Below are positions 9,188-18,900 of a stretch of 64,000 bases of DNA, in pieces. The stretch lies in contig NZ_JAKEVY010000001.1 in NCBI RefSeq assembly GCF_021491375.1, positions 1,313,660-1,377,659 of the forward strand. Direction: 5' to 3'. The notes beneath the pieces are model-generated. The model saw nothing but the letters and a program-made list of their open reading frames with translations. It was not told where the DNA came from and ran no database searches. Position 1 is the stretch's first letter. Each line of letters starts with the position of its first letter. Origin of the DNA: Flavihumibacter fluminis (lineage in GTDB: Bacteria; Bacteroidota; Bacteroidia; Chitinophagales; Chitinophagaceae). A program made the position numbers and the translations under genes.

Positions 9188-10015
9188 ATGAGACTACTTT
9201 GTAAAAAACCAATCTCCCTGATAGCCATCGCATTCGCAGGAACTTTCCTTTTCAGCAGTTGTCAGAAAGAAGAATGGGCTCCGCTCGATGAAGTGTTAAA
9301 CGGTTCCGGAGAAAGAGGCAATAATTCCTCCACAGGTAATGGGTCCTCTGCTATTCTTTTAGTGATTGATGAGGAAAGCATCGACAACGGCAACCCACCC
9401 AATAATTTCTCCGAAAGAGATGTAAACGACCAGATCGCAACAGTCGGACAAAGAAGCACCCTGCGTTATTTCCAAAGCAATGTGGGCAAATCCATCAATC
9501 TCTACACCGGAGAAGTTGGAGATGAAGGCTGGCATGCACTGAAAACTATTCCCAATAGCTGGAAAGCAGCCGGACCCACCAGCAACGGATCACAAAATTT
9601 CCTTAAGGCCGGACCAGGACTCGGTGGCGGCAATGATGACCGCGAGGTATTGTTGGACAAAATCCCGAATGTTACTCCCCTGCGAGCAACTGGCTTAAAA
9701 ATGTTAATCGGACAAACCGTATTAGCGGTTGTGTATGACAGTGATATCAGTATTAATTACGGTCCGCTCAATGGAAACCTGCAAGGTGCCAACCTGGGCA
9801 TGGTAGCACTCAAAGTAGAACAGGTAACCAAGCGCACCGATGGATCCAGTGGTTCCTTACCTGTTGTAAAAGTAAAAATCCTGAGTGTCGAATCCGTGAA
9901 AGGGTTACCCCTGAAATTATTCAGCAACGCGCCAGTTCCCCGTTCCTCCTCTGAACCCTTTGATATAAATCCGCCAGCAACAGCAGCTGCTGTACAGCTG
10001 ACTACTGCTCCATAG
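9188..10015 (+). CDS. Hypothetical lipoprotein
   Basis: A 275-residue protein with a clear lipoprotein signal (FLFSSC, Cys25). The mature part opens with a Gly/Ser/Asn-rich linker, then a compact domain holding VIDEESIDNG, FLKAGPGLGGGND and VLAVVYDSDISINYG. I do not recognise the family. The N-terminal segment IDEESIDNGNPP resembles short lipoproteins found singly in Chitinophagaceae genomes, but no function can be assigned. It is monocistronic: divergent from GH32 and convergent with phnW, from which it is separated by a terminator. Confidence 0.75.
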   Translation: MRLLCKKPISLIAIAFAGTFLFSSCQKEEWAPLDEVLNGSGERGNNSSTGNGSSAILLVIDEESIDNGNPPNNFSERDVNDQIATVGQRSTLRYFQSNVGKSINLYTGEVGDEGWHALKTIPNSWKAAGPTSNGSQNFLKAGPGLGGGNDDREVLLDKIPNVTPLRATGLKMLIGQTVLAVVYDSDISINYGPLNGNLQGANLGMVALKVEQVTKRTDGSSGSLPVVKVKILSVESVKGLPLKLFSNAPVPRSSSEPFDINPPATAAAVQLTTAP

Positions 10016-10061
10016 TTGTTTTTCAGTTTAGGTTCTGACCGACCAACCGTATCCCACAAAA

Positions 10062-10091
10062 AAGGCTGCCCTTAATTCGGCAGCCTTTTTG
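10062..10091. terminator. Bidirectional rho-independent terminator
   Basis: A 9-bp perfect stem (AAGGCTGCC/GGCAGCCTT) with an 8-nt loop, an A-run on one side and a T-run on the other. It lies between the lipoprotein stop (10015) and the phnW stop (10092), so it can end both convergent transcripts. Confidence 0.9.
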
Positions 10092-11198
10092 TTATAAGCG
10101 TACATTCATTTCCGTTAGTACTTCCTTGATTGCGCTGAGCAAGGCTTCAATATCCTTGGGGAATATATAACCGATATTGCCAATCCGGAAAGCATCCATC
10201 AGACTTAGCTTACCCGGATAAATAACCAGTCCCCGGTCACTCAATGCCTGGTAAAACTTCATGAAATCAAAGTTCGGGTCCTGCGGGTACAGGAAGGAAC
10301 TGATAATATGTCCCTGTATATCGTGCTCCAGGTAATATTTGAAACCCATCGCCTGCATGCCGGCATCCAGCATGGCTTTGTTTTTCTTGTACCTGGCTTC
10401 GCGTGCAACAATTCCACCTTCTATATCCAGTTCCCGGATTGCCTGGCGGAAAGCCAGCAAACTATGGGTGGGAGGCGTAAACCGAAACTGTCCATTTTTC
10501 TCCAACCCATTCCATTGATCATACAGATCCAGACTCAGACTCCTGGCCTGGCCCTGCGCTTTCAGCAGTTCTGATTTTTTACACAGTACAAAAGAGAATC
10601 CCGGCACCCCTTCAATGCATTTATTAGAAGAAGAAACCAGGAAATCAATCTGCATGGCTTTGATATCCATCTGCACACCACCAAAACTGCTCATGGCATC
10701 CACAATAAACACCTTACCGGCCTGCTTACAGATCGCACCAATTTCAGTAATCGGATTAAATAGCCCGGTGGTGGTTTCACTGTGAATACAGGCAACATGC
10801 GTAACACCTGGATGCTGCGACAATACCTCCTGCACCGCATTCGGAGTTACAATCTCATTTTCGGGAAAGGTTTTTACGATATGCGTAATACCATGCACTT
10901 TGGCCATTTTCACAATGCGTTCACCATAAGCGCCATTTACCAAAACCAGTAATTGATCATTTTTACCAACTACGGAGCTGATCACCGACTCTACACCAAA
11001 TGTTCCGGATCCCTGCATCAATACGGTTTCATATCCTTCCTGCTGCGATACACCGCCCAGGCGCAATAATTCTGACCGGATTTCTTTTACCACTGCAATG
11101 AATGCATCATCTCTTGATCCCAGATCATGCAACATGGCTTCTTTCACAGTTGGAGAAGTTGATAGCGGTCCGGGTGTAAATAATAATTTATCAGCCAT
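10092..11198 (-). CDS. phnW: 2-aminoethylphosphonate--pyruvate transaminase
   Basis: A 368-residue class V aminotransferase that converts 2-aminoethylphosphonate and pyruvate into phosphonoacetaldehyde and alanine. The start LLFTPGPLSTSPTVKEAMLH with RDDAF is typical of PhnW, MQGSGTFGVE (~65) contacts the cofactor phosphate, VDAMSSFGG (~170) has the PLP-ring Asp, and SSNKCIEGVPG (~193) has the Schiff-base Lys. The length is normal. It is the last gene of a four-gene minus-strand operon with a transporter, PhnY and PhnA, so here phosphonoacetaldehyde goes on to phosphonoacetate instead of being cleaved by PhnX. Confidence 0.95.
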   Translation of the reverse strand: MADKLLFTPGPLSTSPTVKEAMLHDLGSRDDAFIAVVKEIRSELLRLGGVSQQEGYETVLMQGSGTFGVESVISSVVGKNDQLLVLVNGAYGERIVKMAKVHGITHIVKTFPENEIVTPNAVQEVLSQHPGVTHVACIHSETTTGLFNPITEIGAICKQAGKVFIVDAMSSFGGVQMDIKAMQIDFLVSSSNKCIEGVPGFSFVLCKKSELLKAQGQARSLSLDLYDQWNGLEKNGQFRFTPPTHSLLAFRQAIRELDIEGGIVAREARYKKNKAMLDAGMQAMGFKYYLEHDIQGHIISSFLYPQDPNFDFMKFYQALSDRGLVIYPGKLSLMDAFRIGNIGYIFPKDIEALLSAIKEVLTEMNVRL

Positions 11199-11209
11199 TT
11201 TTATTCAGT

Positions 11210-12517
11210 TTAATAAATTGAAAAGTCCTGTAATTTTTTTGCAACCGGCGACTTCATGCCCAGTTTGCGATTGAAGAAAAAGGAGAGCAGCAATAAGAGC
11301 GCGATACAAAAGAGCGTAGTGAAATAACTGAAGTTCAGCAACACCTTACTCCATTGCAGATCGCGCATGAAGAATTGTTTGTATAAGAGTAATCCCACAC
11401 TTCCCAGGTAACCGATGGAATCACAGATATAAATGAAAAATCCGGCATTGGCTTTCAGTTTGAATAAGGCGATGATCCGTTCAAACACTGCCACCTGTAT
11501 GGGGATATAAGCCAGAAAAAGTCCCATCCCCAACAAGAGCATCCACCAATAAGGTTCAATCAGTTTGTACTGAAACAAGAGGGAGGAGAGTCCGCTTAGC
11601 AGGATCCCAAATCCCATTAACTGTAAGGTAAACCAGAAACCTTTGATATTACTCCGGAAGAAGGACAGTGAACCTACCACCAAAATAACCACCGCACCGG
11701 TTACCAATTCAGTCTGACTGAACACCGTGATATCCCTGCTGGGCTGAATTTCCTCCCAGATCTCCACGGAAAAATTATCGCGAAAATCACGCAGGGTTGC
11801 CAGCAAGGAATACAATAATACCATCGAACCAATGCCCCAACCCAATTCGCGCACTACTTTTCTTTTGTCCTCCTGTGTCATGGGGAGGCGCTCTACCCGC
11901 AACAATTTGTCGGTATCAGAGGGTGGCGGAATGCGCGATAACATCCATACGAAAAACAGAAACAGAGGTAAGAACAAGGCGCCAATAAATGCCGGCATCC
12001 AGAATTCAGAAATCCCCGGAAAAACTTTGGCAATAAACAGGTAAATCGTTTTCAGGATACCGGAGGATACAATCAGGCTAATGCTCAATCCCATGCCCAG
12101 CGTTTCGGTAAACCGCCTTCCTTCCAGGTAACTGAATACGATACCCCATACCATGCCCAGGGGCAATCCATTAAAAAATAAAGAGATGAAATTATAAGGA
12201 GGTGGTACCAGTCCGAATATTACCAGGCTGATCTCTGCAATCAGGATCAGGCTAACGATCAGGACTATCCGCTTCGAAGCAGTAAGCTCTGAAATCACTT
12301 TTATCCCGATAAACTTACTCAGCATATAACCCAATACCTGCGCAATGATCAGCACCGCTTTATAATTCATGCCCATCCATTCCAGTCCGGCATAAGTGCC
12401 TGCATTAAAGGGTTTGCGAAAGGCATACACACAGAAATACGCACCAAAAGCCGCCACCATCGACCAGGTTATGAATAAGAGTTTGGAACTTTCCAATTTA
12501 CGTGTGAGTGCCTGCAT
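11210..12517 (-). CDS. DUF5690 family membrane transporter in phosphonate operon
   Basis: A 435-residue polytopic membrane protein with about 11-12 hydrophobic segments. The opening YFCVYAFRKPFNAGTYAG and the MFS-like GMVWGIVFSYLEGR loop (~125) fit the DUF5690 family, which is related to the major facilitator superfamily. It lies 8 bp after phnY and 11 bp before phnW. Its place between phosphonate-degradation enzymes suggests uptake of 2-aminoethylphosphonate or a similar phosphonate across the inner membrane; the substrate is inferred only from context. No PhnCDE-type ABC transporter is present in the window. Confidence 0.82.
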   Translation of the reverse strand: MQALTRKLESSKLLFITWSMVAAFGAYFCVYAFRKPFNAGTYAGLEWMGMNYKAVLIIAQVLGYMLSKFIGIKVISELTASKRIVLIVSLILIAEISLVIFGLVPPPYNFISLFFNGLPLGMVWGIVFSYLEGRRFTETLGMGLSISLIVSSGILKTIYLFIAKVFPGISEFWMPAFIGALFLPLFLFFVWMLSRIPPPSDTDKLLRVERLPMTQEDKRKVVRELGWGIGSMVLLYSLLATLRDFRDNFSVEIWEEIQPSRDITVFSQTELVTGAVVILVVGSLSFFRSNIKGFWFTLQLMGFGILLSGLSSLLFQYKLIEPYWWMLLLGMGLFLAYIPIQVAVFERIIALFKLKANAGFFIYICDSIGYLGSVGLLLYKQFFMRDLQWSKVLLNFSYFTTLFCIALLLLLSFFFNRKLGMKSPVAKKLQDFSIY

Positions 12518-12525
12518 CTAGAATA

Positions 12526-13962
12526 TTACCAGGGTAAGGAATAGGTTTTCACGTAACTGAAACATTTCATTGCTTCAATCACGCCTTCTTTAATACCAAG
12601 ACCGGAATCTTTAACACCACCAAAGGGAGATGACTCAATACGATAACCAGGCACCTCATTGATATTCACCGTACCCATGCGCAATTCCTTCACCAGGCGG
12701 ATCGCGTGTTGCATATTATTGGTAACTACACCTGAAGACAAACCAAAGGCTGTTGAATTACTGATTTCAATCGCTTCTTCAATGGTTTTGAATTTGATCA
12801 CAGGAGCCAGCGGACCAAAAGATTCCTGCACTACCATGCGAGCAGTTGGAGGCACATCCGCGATGACGGTTGGCTCCAGCAAGGCACCGGACCGTTTGCC
12901 ACCAAAAACAATTTTAGCACCCATTGCAACTGCTTCCTTCGCAACGGTTTCCAGGTAAATGGCGGAAGCTTCATCAATAACAGTACCTACAATCGTATTT
13001 TCATCAGCAGGATCACCGGATACATATTCTGCAGCCTTTTTCACCAGCGCTTCTACAAACTGATCATAGATAGATTCCTGCACCAGGATGCGCTTCACTG
13101 CCGTACAACGTTGTCCGCTGTTTTTGAAAGAACCTTCAGCCGCCAGTGTCACTGCCAGCTTCATATCTGCATCTTCCAGCACGATCAATGGATCATTGCC
13201 ACCCAATTCAAGAATTACTTTTTTATAGCCGGCTGTGGAAGCAATGTGTTTACCTACTGCCACACTTCCTGTAAAGGATACCAGCTCAATTCTCGGATCC
13301 TGCGTCAGGGGTTCTGCGATCTCCTTAGTGGGACCTAACAGCACACTCAACATATGTGGAGGCAATCCTGCTTCGTACAACAACTCCACCAGCTTGATAG
13401 CAGTGAGTGGTGTTTTTTCTGATGGTTTTAAAATCACCGGTGTACCTACTGCAATAGCCGGAATAATTTTGTGCACCACCTGGTTCAATGGATGATTAAA
13501 GGGAGTGATACAAAGTGCCACGGTCAGGGGCTCCCGCAAGGTAAAGATCTTTCGCGCTTTGCCATTGGGAGATATATCACAGCTGAAAATCTGTCCGTCG
13601 TCTTTGAGTGCTTCCATCGCCGCAAAGAGCAATACATCGTGCGCGCGACCTGTCTCATACCTTGCATCCCGGATGCACAAACCAGCTTCAGCACTAATCA
13701 ATTGTGCAAACTCTTCCTTTCGCTCCATCAGCAATATGCGGGTGCGATCTATAATGGAATAGCGATCAAAACGACTCAGTTTTTTTCCTCCGGCAAGGGC
13801 CTTTTCAATAGCTCTTTCGCCATCCTTTTTACCTGCCAGCGCCACTCTTCCAACCACCCGGTTATCGTAAGGAGATTTTACTTCGTGAAAGGTATCTGAC
13901 AGAATTTTTTCTCCTGCCACATACCCATACCAGTCTTTCAACTGGGTTGTATTAGCACTCAT
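12526..13962 (-). CDS. phnY: Phosphonoacetaldehyde dehydrogenase (ALDH family)
   Basis: A 478-residue aldehyde dehydrogenase. The catalytic Glu lies in LELGGNDP (~250) and the catalytic Cys in GQRCTAVKR (~285); TGSVAVGKHIA is the NAD-binding turn. ALDH substrate type cannot be read from motifs alone, but the place between PhnA and PhnW makes phosphonoacetaldehyde the natural substrate: the oxidation gives phosphonoacetate, which PhnA then cleaves. 18 bp separate it from phnA and 8 bp from the transporter gene, so these are one transcript. Confidence 0.92.
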   Translation of the reverse strand: MSANTTQLKDWYGYVAGEKILSDTFHEVKSPYDNRVVGRVALAGKKDGERAIEKALAGGKKLSRFDRYSIIDRTRILLMERKEEFAQLISAEAGLCIRDARYETGRAHDVLLFAAMEALKDDGQIFSCDISPNGKARKIFTLREPLTVALCITPFNHPLNQVVHKIIPAIAVGTPVILKPSEKTPLTAIKLVELLYEAGLPPHMLSVLLGPTKEIAEPLTQDPRIELVSFTGSVAVGKHIASTAGYKKVILELGGNDPLIVLEDADMKLAVTLAAEGSFKNSGQRCTAVKRILVQESIYDQFVEALVKKAAEYVSGDPADENTIVGTVIDEASAIYLETVAKEAVAMGAKIVFGGKRSGALLEPTVIADVPPTARMVVQESFGPLAPVIKFKTIEEAIEISNSTAFGLSSGVVTNNMQHAIRLVKELRMGTVNINEVPGYRIESSPFGGVKDSGLGIKEGVIEAMKCFSYVKTYSLPW

Positions 13963-13980
13963 ATTGAGTATTTGATAAGA

Positions 13981-15219
13981 TTAAACAATGGTACCGTTGA
14001 TGGTAAAATCAAATATGTCAAAGTTGCGGGGATCGCCGCCGGCCTTGATCCGATAGGCTGGCTTCAATGGATGAGAAAGCACCATGGGTACCATTTCCTC
14101 ATATCGACCACCATGGGAACGCAAGGTTCCATCGAGGGCTGCCAGATCATGATAAGAAGCCCGGCGACCGAGAACCACATCACGCGCAGACAATACCACC
14201 AAATCACCAATCCGGTCTTCGGGTTGCTCCAGCACATGCACTGCCATGGTCCGATCATACACTTCGGTTATGCCTTGCTGTTGCATCAGCCAGTTTTTCA
14301 CTTCTTCTACTTTCTCTGTTGCATCCAGGTGCACCACCACATAGGAACCCAATGCTCCGTGGTGTTTCACATAAGGATCGGTAATCGGACAAATCACTCT
14401 GAATCCCAGGTCGCCAAATTGCTGCTCCAGCATCTCTTCTACAAATAATACCTGCGGACTTCCATCTGCTTTTACCTTGGCATTCATACCATGATCCGCG
14501 GTTGCACCTACCACTGCACCCAGCTCCATGAGTTCACCAATGAGTTTATCCTGCGCTTCATAGAAGGCCAGTGATTCCGGCGCTTCCGGTGCATAGGTAT
14601 GCTGCATGTAATCGGTAAGAGAGAGATACAGAAAATCTGCTAATCCCGCCTTGATAAAGGCCACACCTGCTTTCAGCACAAACAAGCTCGCATCTGCACT
14701 GTAAATGGCAGGCGTAGCTGTTCCTACGATCGCTTCCACATTTTCAATTCCATGGGTTTCCAGTTGTGCAAGATTGGCTTTCTCTGCAGAGATCGCTATG
14801 CCCTTCATCTTATAAGAAAGTATATCCCGCAGTTTTTCTTTGGCTGTAACCACCGCTACTTTTCTGCCCGCATCTGCCGCGGCCGCCAGTATGGTGCCAC
14901 TTCTCAAATAGGAAGCGGAATTCATCATCACTTCCTGCTTCAGCTGGGTATCATAGAGATAGTTCCCACAGATTCCATGCACTTTGGGACTCACCCCCGT
15001 TACAATGGAAGAATTATTCACGTTGGTGAAAGAGGGCAATGCGCCTCTTACCATGCCCCGGTATCCGGACACGCTCATTTTCTGGATATTCGGCAGCCTG
15101 CCATGTGCCATGGTGATATCCAGGTATTCATCAGCAGATCCATCCATACAAATCACCACTATAGGTTTGGCAGGTGGATCGTAGTGCCGTCCATTTACCT
15201 CAAAGGACTTGGTATTCAT
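13981..15219 (-). CDS. phnA: Phosphonoacetate hydrolase
   Basis: An alkaline-phosphatase-superfamily enzyme that cleaves phosphonoacetate to acetate and phosphate. The open frame runs from 15279, but MNTKSFEVNGRHYDPP from the ATG at 15219 is the natural start (412 residues); the extra 20 codons are AT-rich leader. Metal and nucleophile blocks are visible: VICMDGSADEY (Asp ligand), FTNVNNSSIVTG (the family's catalytic Thr is in this block), YLSLTDYMQH (Asp/His) and VGATADHGMN (Asp-His). It is the first enzyme gene of the operon and follows a palindromic operator candidate at 15244-15283. Confidence 0.93.
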   Translation of the reverse strand: MNTKSFEVNGRHYDPPAKPIVVICMDGSADEYLDITMAHGRLPNIQKMSVSGYRGMVRGALPSFTNVNNSSIVTGVSPKVHGICGNYLYDTQLKQEVMMNSASYLRSGTILAAAADAGRKVAVVTAKEKLRDILSYKMKGIAISAEKANLAQLETHGIENVEAIVGTATPAIYSADASLFVLKAGVAFIKAGLADFLYLSLTDYMQHTYAPEAPESLAFYEAQDKLIGELMELGAVVGATADHGMNAKVKADGSPQVLFVEEMLEQQFGDLGFRVICPITDPYVKHHGALGSYVVVHLDATEKVEEVKNWLMQQQGITEVYDRTMAVHVLEQPEDRIGDLVVLSARDVVLGRRASYHDLAALDGTLRSHGGRYEEMVPMVLSHPLKPAYRIKAGGDPRNFDIFDFTINGTIV

Positions 15220-15243
15220 GTTGGGTTGTTTAGTGATATAAAA

Positions 15244-15283
15244 CTTTTTGTTTAGTATAAATATACAGCAAATAAACAAAAAG
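15244..15283. promoter_or_regulatory. Inverted-repeat operator candidate upstream of phnA
   Basis: Perfect 11-bp arms CTTTTTGTTTA and TAAACAAAAAG flank an 18-bp AT-rich centre that contains TATAAATATA. It starts 25 bp before the phnA start codon and lies between phnA and the XRE-cupin regulator gene, so it is the likely binding site of that regulator or the core of the operon promoter. Confidence 0.6.
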
Positions 15284-15330
15284 CTCCGGAATACACAAGT
15301 TTTTTCTGTTAGCTAATTATTAAGGAAGGA

Positions 15331-15909
15331 TTAGCGGCTTATGAAGAAATAAATCACCAGCATCAGGGTATCGCTGGTACCGGGGTTGGAAAGCCGATGC
15401 CCCAGGCGCCCATCAAAGAAGATAGAATCACCCTCTGCCAGCAGGTAGTCTTTGCCATCAATTTCATATTTCAGACTGCCCCGAATGATGTATTTATATT
15501 CAAAGGCTTCCGTATGAACCAGGCGTTTCCGGGAGGCCCCTTTTTTCAATTCCAGCAATACAATATCGGTGCTTCCCCCGGCAATGGTTCTGGTTAGTAT
15601 GCGTTTGTATTCAAATCCTTTGTCAGCTTCTTTTTGAATCGTCCGGTAGTCGGATTTTTTCACAATCAATACCGGCGCCTCACCTGAGACGGATCGCAAC
15701 TCTTCAAAAAAATCAGGTAGATTAATCTGGAGTGATAAGATCACTTTCATCAGAACAGGCAGGGAAGGGATCGCCCGGTTGTTCTCAATCTGGGAGATTA
15801 ATCCCTTGCTTACCTCCGCGCGATCCGCCAGGGCCTGTACCGTAATTCCTTTTGCCTTACGAACTTCCTTGATCTTGTTGCCAATCTGAATGAGCAGGTC
15901 TTCTTGCAT
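15331..15909 (-). CDS. XRE-family regulator with C-terminal cupin, phosphonate operon
   Basis: A 192-residue two-domain regulator. Residues ~10-65 form an XRE/HTH_3 DNA-binding domain (VQALADRAEVSKGLISQIEN), and ~115-190 form a cupin (TEAFEYKYIIRGSLKYEI, then DSIFFDGRLGHRLSNPG). Members of this architecture bind a small ligand in the cupin and control the neighbouring catabolic genes. It sits directly upstream of phnA in the same direction; the palindrome at 15244-15283 in the gap is the best operator candidate. The likely effector is a phosphonate or pathway intermediate (inference). Confidence 0.9.
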   Translation of the reverse strand: MQEDLLIQIGNKIKEVRKAKGITVQALADRAEVSKGLISQIENNRAIPSLPVLMKVILSLQINLPDFFEELRSVSGEAPVLIVKKSDYRTIQKEADKGFEYKRILTRTIAGGSTDIVLLELKKGASRKRLVHTEAFEYKYIIRGSLKYEIDGKDYLLAEGDSIFFDGRLGHRLSNPGTSDTLMLVIYFFISR

Positions 15910-15917
15910 CGTTCAAA

Positions 15918-18900
15918 TTACAACTCTGAAAGGAAACTTACCAGGTCACGGATTTCTTTTTTGGAAAGAACATCACCCATTGCCGGCATACTGGATGTGG
16001 CATCAATCCGCTTTTCGATTTGTGCCTTCTCATAGTTGACCGGCGCCGCATCTCCTGATTTCACCAGCAGGCTGGTTGCTTTCTCCTCCTGTAAAATGCC
16101 AGATATCGTTTCTCCTCCTTTCAATTTCAGGGTGACCATGCCATAACCTGGCGACAATCGGGCACTCGGGTTCACCAGGGCTTCCAGTATCTGTACCCTC
16201 GTAATTCGTTTGGAGATATCATTCAACCTCGGACCTGCATTCCCGCCATAATCATCAATTGCATGACATCTTATACACTGTGCCGCCTGGTTGCTATAAA
16301 AGATTCTTCTGCCACGTTCCGCCCGTCCGCCATACATGGCTGCTGAATAGGCTGCCAGCGCATTGCCCTGATCCAGTTTCGCAGTGATACCTTTTAACCG
16401 ATCCTTTAAGGCCGCGGATCCTGTACTGTCAATGGCTTCCTCTAATTCAATCCGTATATCCGGTGATAAACTTCCTGCTTCCAGTTTGCTGAGCTGTTGC
16501 TCAAATACCGGCTGTGATTGGGCCACCGGTACTTTCCCCAATGTCAGTAATGCTGCCTGCTTTTCTTCTGTGGATCTGGTATTGATCACATCCGACAAGA
16601 GGCTTGCCATCAGATTAGCTGGCAAGGTTGCTTTACCCAAGAGATCAATACCCGCCACCCGTACTTCTTTTTCTTTATCAGACAGCGCCTGCTTAATAGC
16701 ATCGCCCATGTTTTCATATTTCAGATCAGCCAATGATAAGAGGGCAGCCCTCCGCACTTTGGAATCGGTATCTTTTTTGAGCACGGAACCCAACACCTGG
16801 GTAGCCGGACGAATCTGCAACTTGCTCACCGCCTGTGTGGCTGCTAATCGCACAGCCGCATCCCGGTTAGTCATCAACGTTATCAATGGCTGCCCGGCCT
16901 GCTGCTGAACAGGAGCCGGATCACGTTTCACTTCTCCTCTTAACCGGCCATCTACCCTGTCCAACACCGAGGGCTTCACCCAGGTACTCAGGGCCGTGAT
17001 GGCTTCCACCCGCATTGGTGCAGGCTGTGCCTCCATGGCTGCATAAGCCAACAGGTTTTGCATCGCTTTCTCTGTTCCAACTCTCAGGTTGGCATTGATT
17101 GCTCTGCGGATCAGCGCTTCATTTTTGAACCTGGTTGTCACCAACAAATCTCCCAATGCCGGCAAAGCTTCGGGAATTGACAAATCATCATTGATCGCAC
17201 GGGCAGTTTCTGTTACTATAAATTCATTGTTGTCTTTTAAGAAGACCGCGATACCCGGGTTCGCCATCCGGCGCAAGGCTACTACTGCTGCAATGCGCAA
17301 GGCAGTGGAACTATCATTCGCCAAGGCCAAAACAGGCTTTGCATCTCCGATTCTTGCCAGGGCCAGACTACCTGCATGTCTTAGATAAGCATCTTCGTCA
17401 TTGTTTGCACGCAGCATGTCAATGATTGGCTGCACGGCAGGTGCATGTGCTATTCTCCCCAATGCTTCGGCTGCAAAGAAACGTACTCTTGCCTGCTCAT
17501 CTTTCAACAGGGGAAGCAATGCAGCTCCTGCTGCTTTGTATTTGATATCTCCCAGCCATTTTGCTGTCTGGCTGCGGATTTCGGGATCTGTATCTTTTAA
17601 ATAAGGCAGTAATACCTGCGCATGACTATCTTTTTTCCTGGCCAACTGACAGATGCCCCAAATTGCGTGTATACGTGCCAGTTGGTTTCCGGTTTGCTTC
17701 AGTGCTGCTTCAAAAATTTTCATCGAGCCCTCGCCTCTTTTCGCCAGCTCAAACTGTGCCTTCATGCGTACCCGCATATCTTCATGACTCAGCAATTCAC
17801 TCAGTTTTTGCTCACCCTCTTTACTGAAATCTGCCGCCAGCAAGGCTTTTACCTGCTTTCTTATTTCTGTTGCCGCCAGCTTCTCATCATCCAGTTTCCA
17901 GATCCGGCCAAACAAGCCGGTACCCCAACCATCAATCCAGTCGGCGATATACAAAGCACCATCCGGACCAAAATCAAGTCCCGTTGGCAAAACCCCTCCC
18001 ACTACTTTTTTAGTGCTGCCCAATTCAAAGCTCGCACCTTTTGGTTTCAGCGTAAATCCATGTACCCCCGAACCAGCCGCACTGCCCACAAACTCCGCAA
18101 CAAAAAAATGATTTTTATACTCCGGACTCAGAGCCGTACCAGGATTGTACACAAAACCAGCCGGACCGCTAACATAATTCGTAATACAAGGTGTGATATA
18201 GGCAGCCTGTCCCTCCCAACGCGGCAGGTACATTTTCTCCTCCATCCAAACTTTATAGGTGTTGTTATCCGGATCATTGTATTTACCATACTGCCAGTTG
18301 GATCGCCAGCCTGCATCTGAACCATTCACGATATACACCAGGCGCTCACGCTCACCGGCATGATCGCCATCATTGTCTTCACTGATCAGATTCCCATACT
18401 GATCAAAAGCAAATTCATGTGTATTACGCAATCCGTGTGCGAAGATTTCAAAATCAGATCCATCCGGATTGGAGCGTGCTATCACGCCACTGTTTGGATG
18501 CTCATATTTGGTACCATCAGGTCCCTTTCCATTAAATCCAATATCCCCAATCTGCCAGTAGATCTTGCCATCGGGGCCCATTTCCACTCCCGACATACCA
18601 TGCCCGCTGAATCCAATATGAATCCCATAGCCGGTTGAAATGGAAGTCTTTTCATCCGGAATACCATCGCCATTTTTATCTTTCATTCTCCACAAATCGG
18701 GAGCTACGGCCACATACAGATCATTGCCATCTGCCAGCACACCACCTGCCACATCGGTTACCTCATCATGAAAATCATTCACCACCATCCTGGAAACATC
18801 CGCCACTCCATCACCATCTGCATCCTCCAGGCGATAGACCACTTCTGTCTCTACAGTAAGATCTCGCCAGTCGCGGGAACTATCTCCATTTACATCTGTC

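Noticed and set aside
17622..18320. 232-codon plus-strand frame
   Set aside because: It lies wholly antisense to the haem dehydrogenase gene, whose domains are clear, and its composition is rich in His, Arg and Ser, as expected of a shadow frame.
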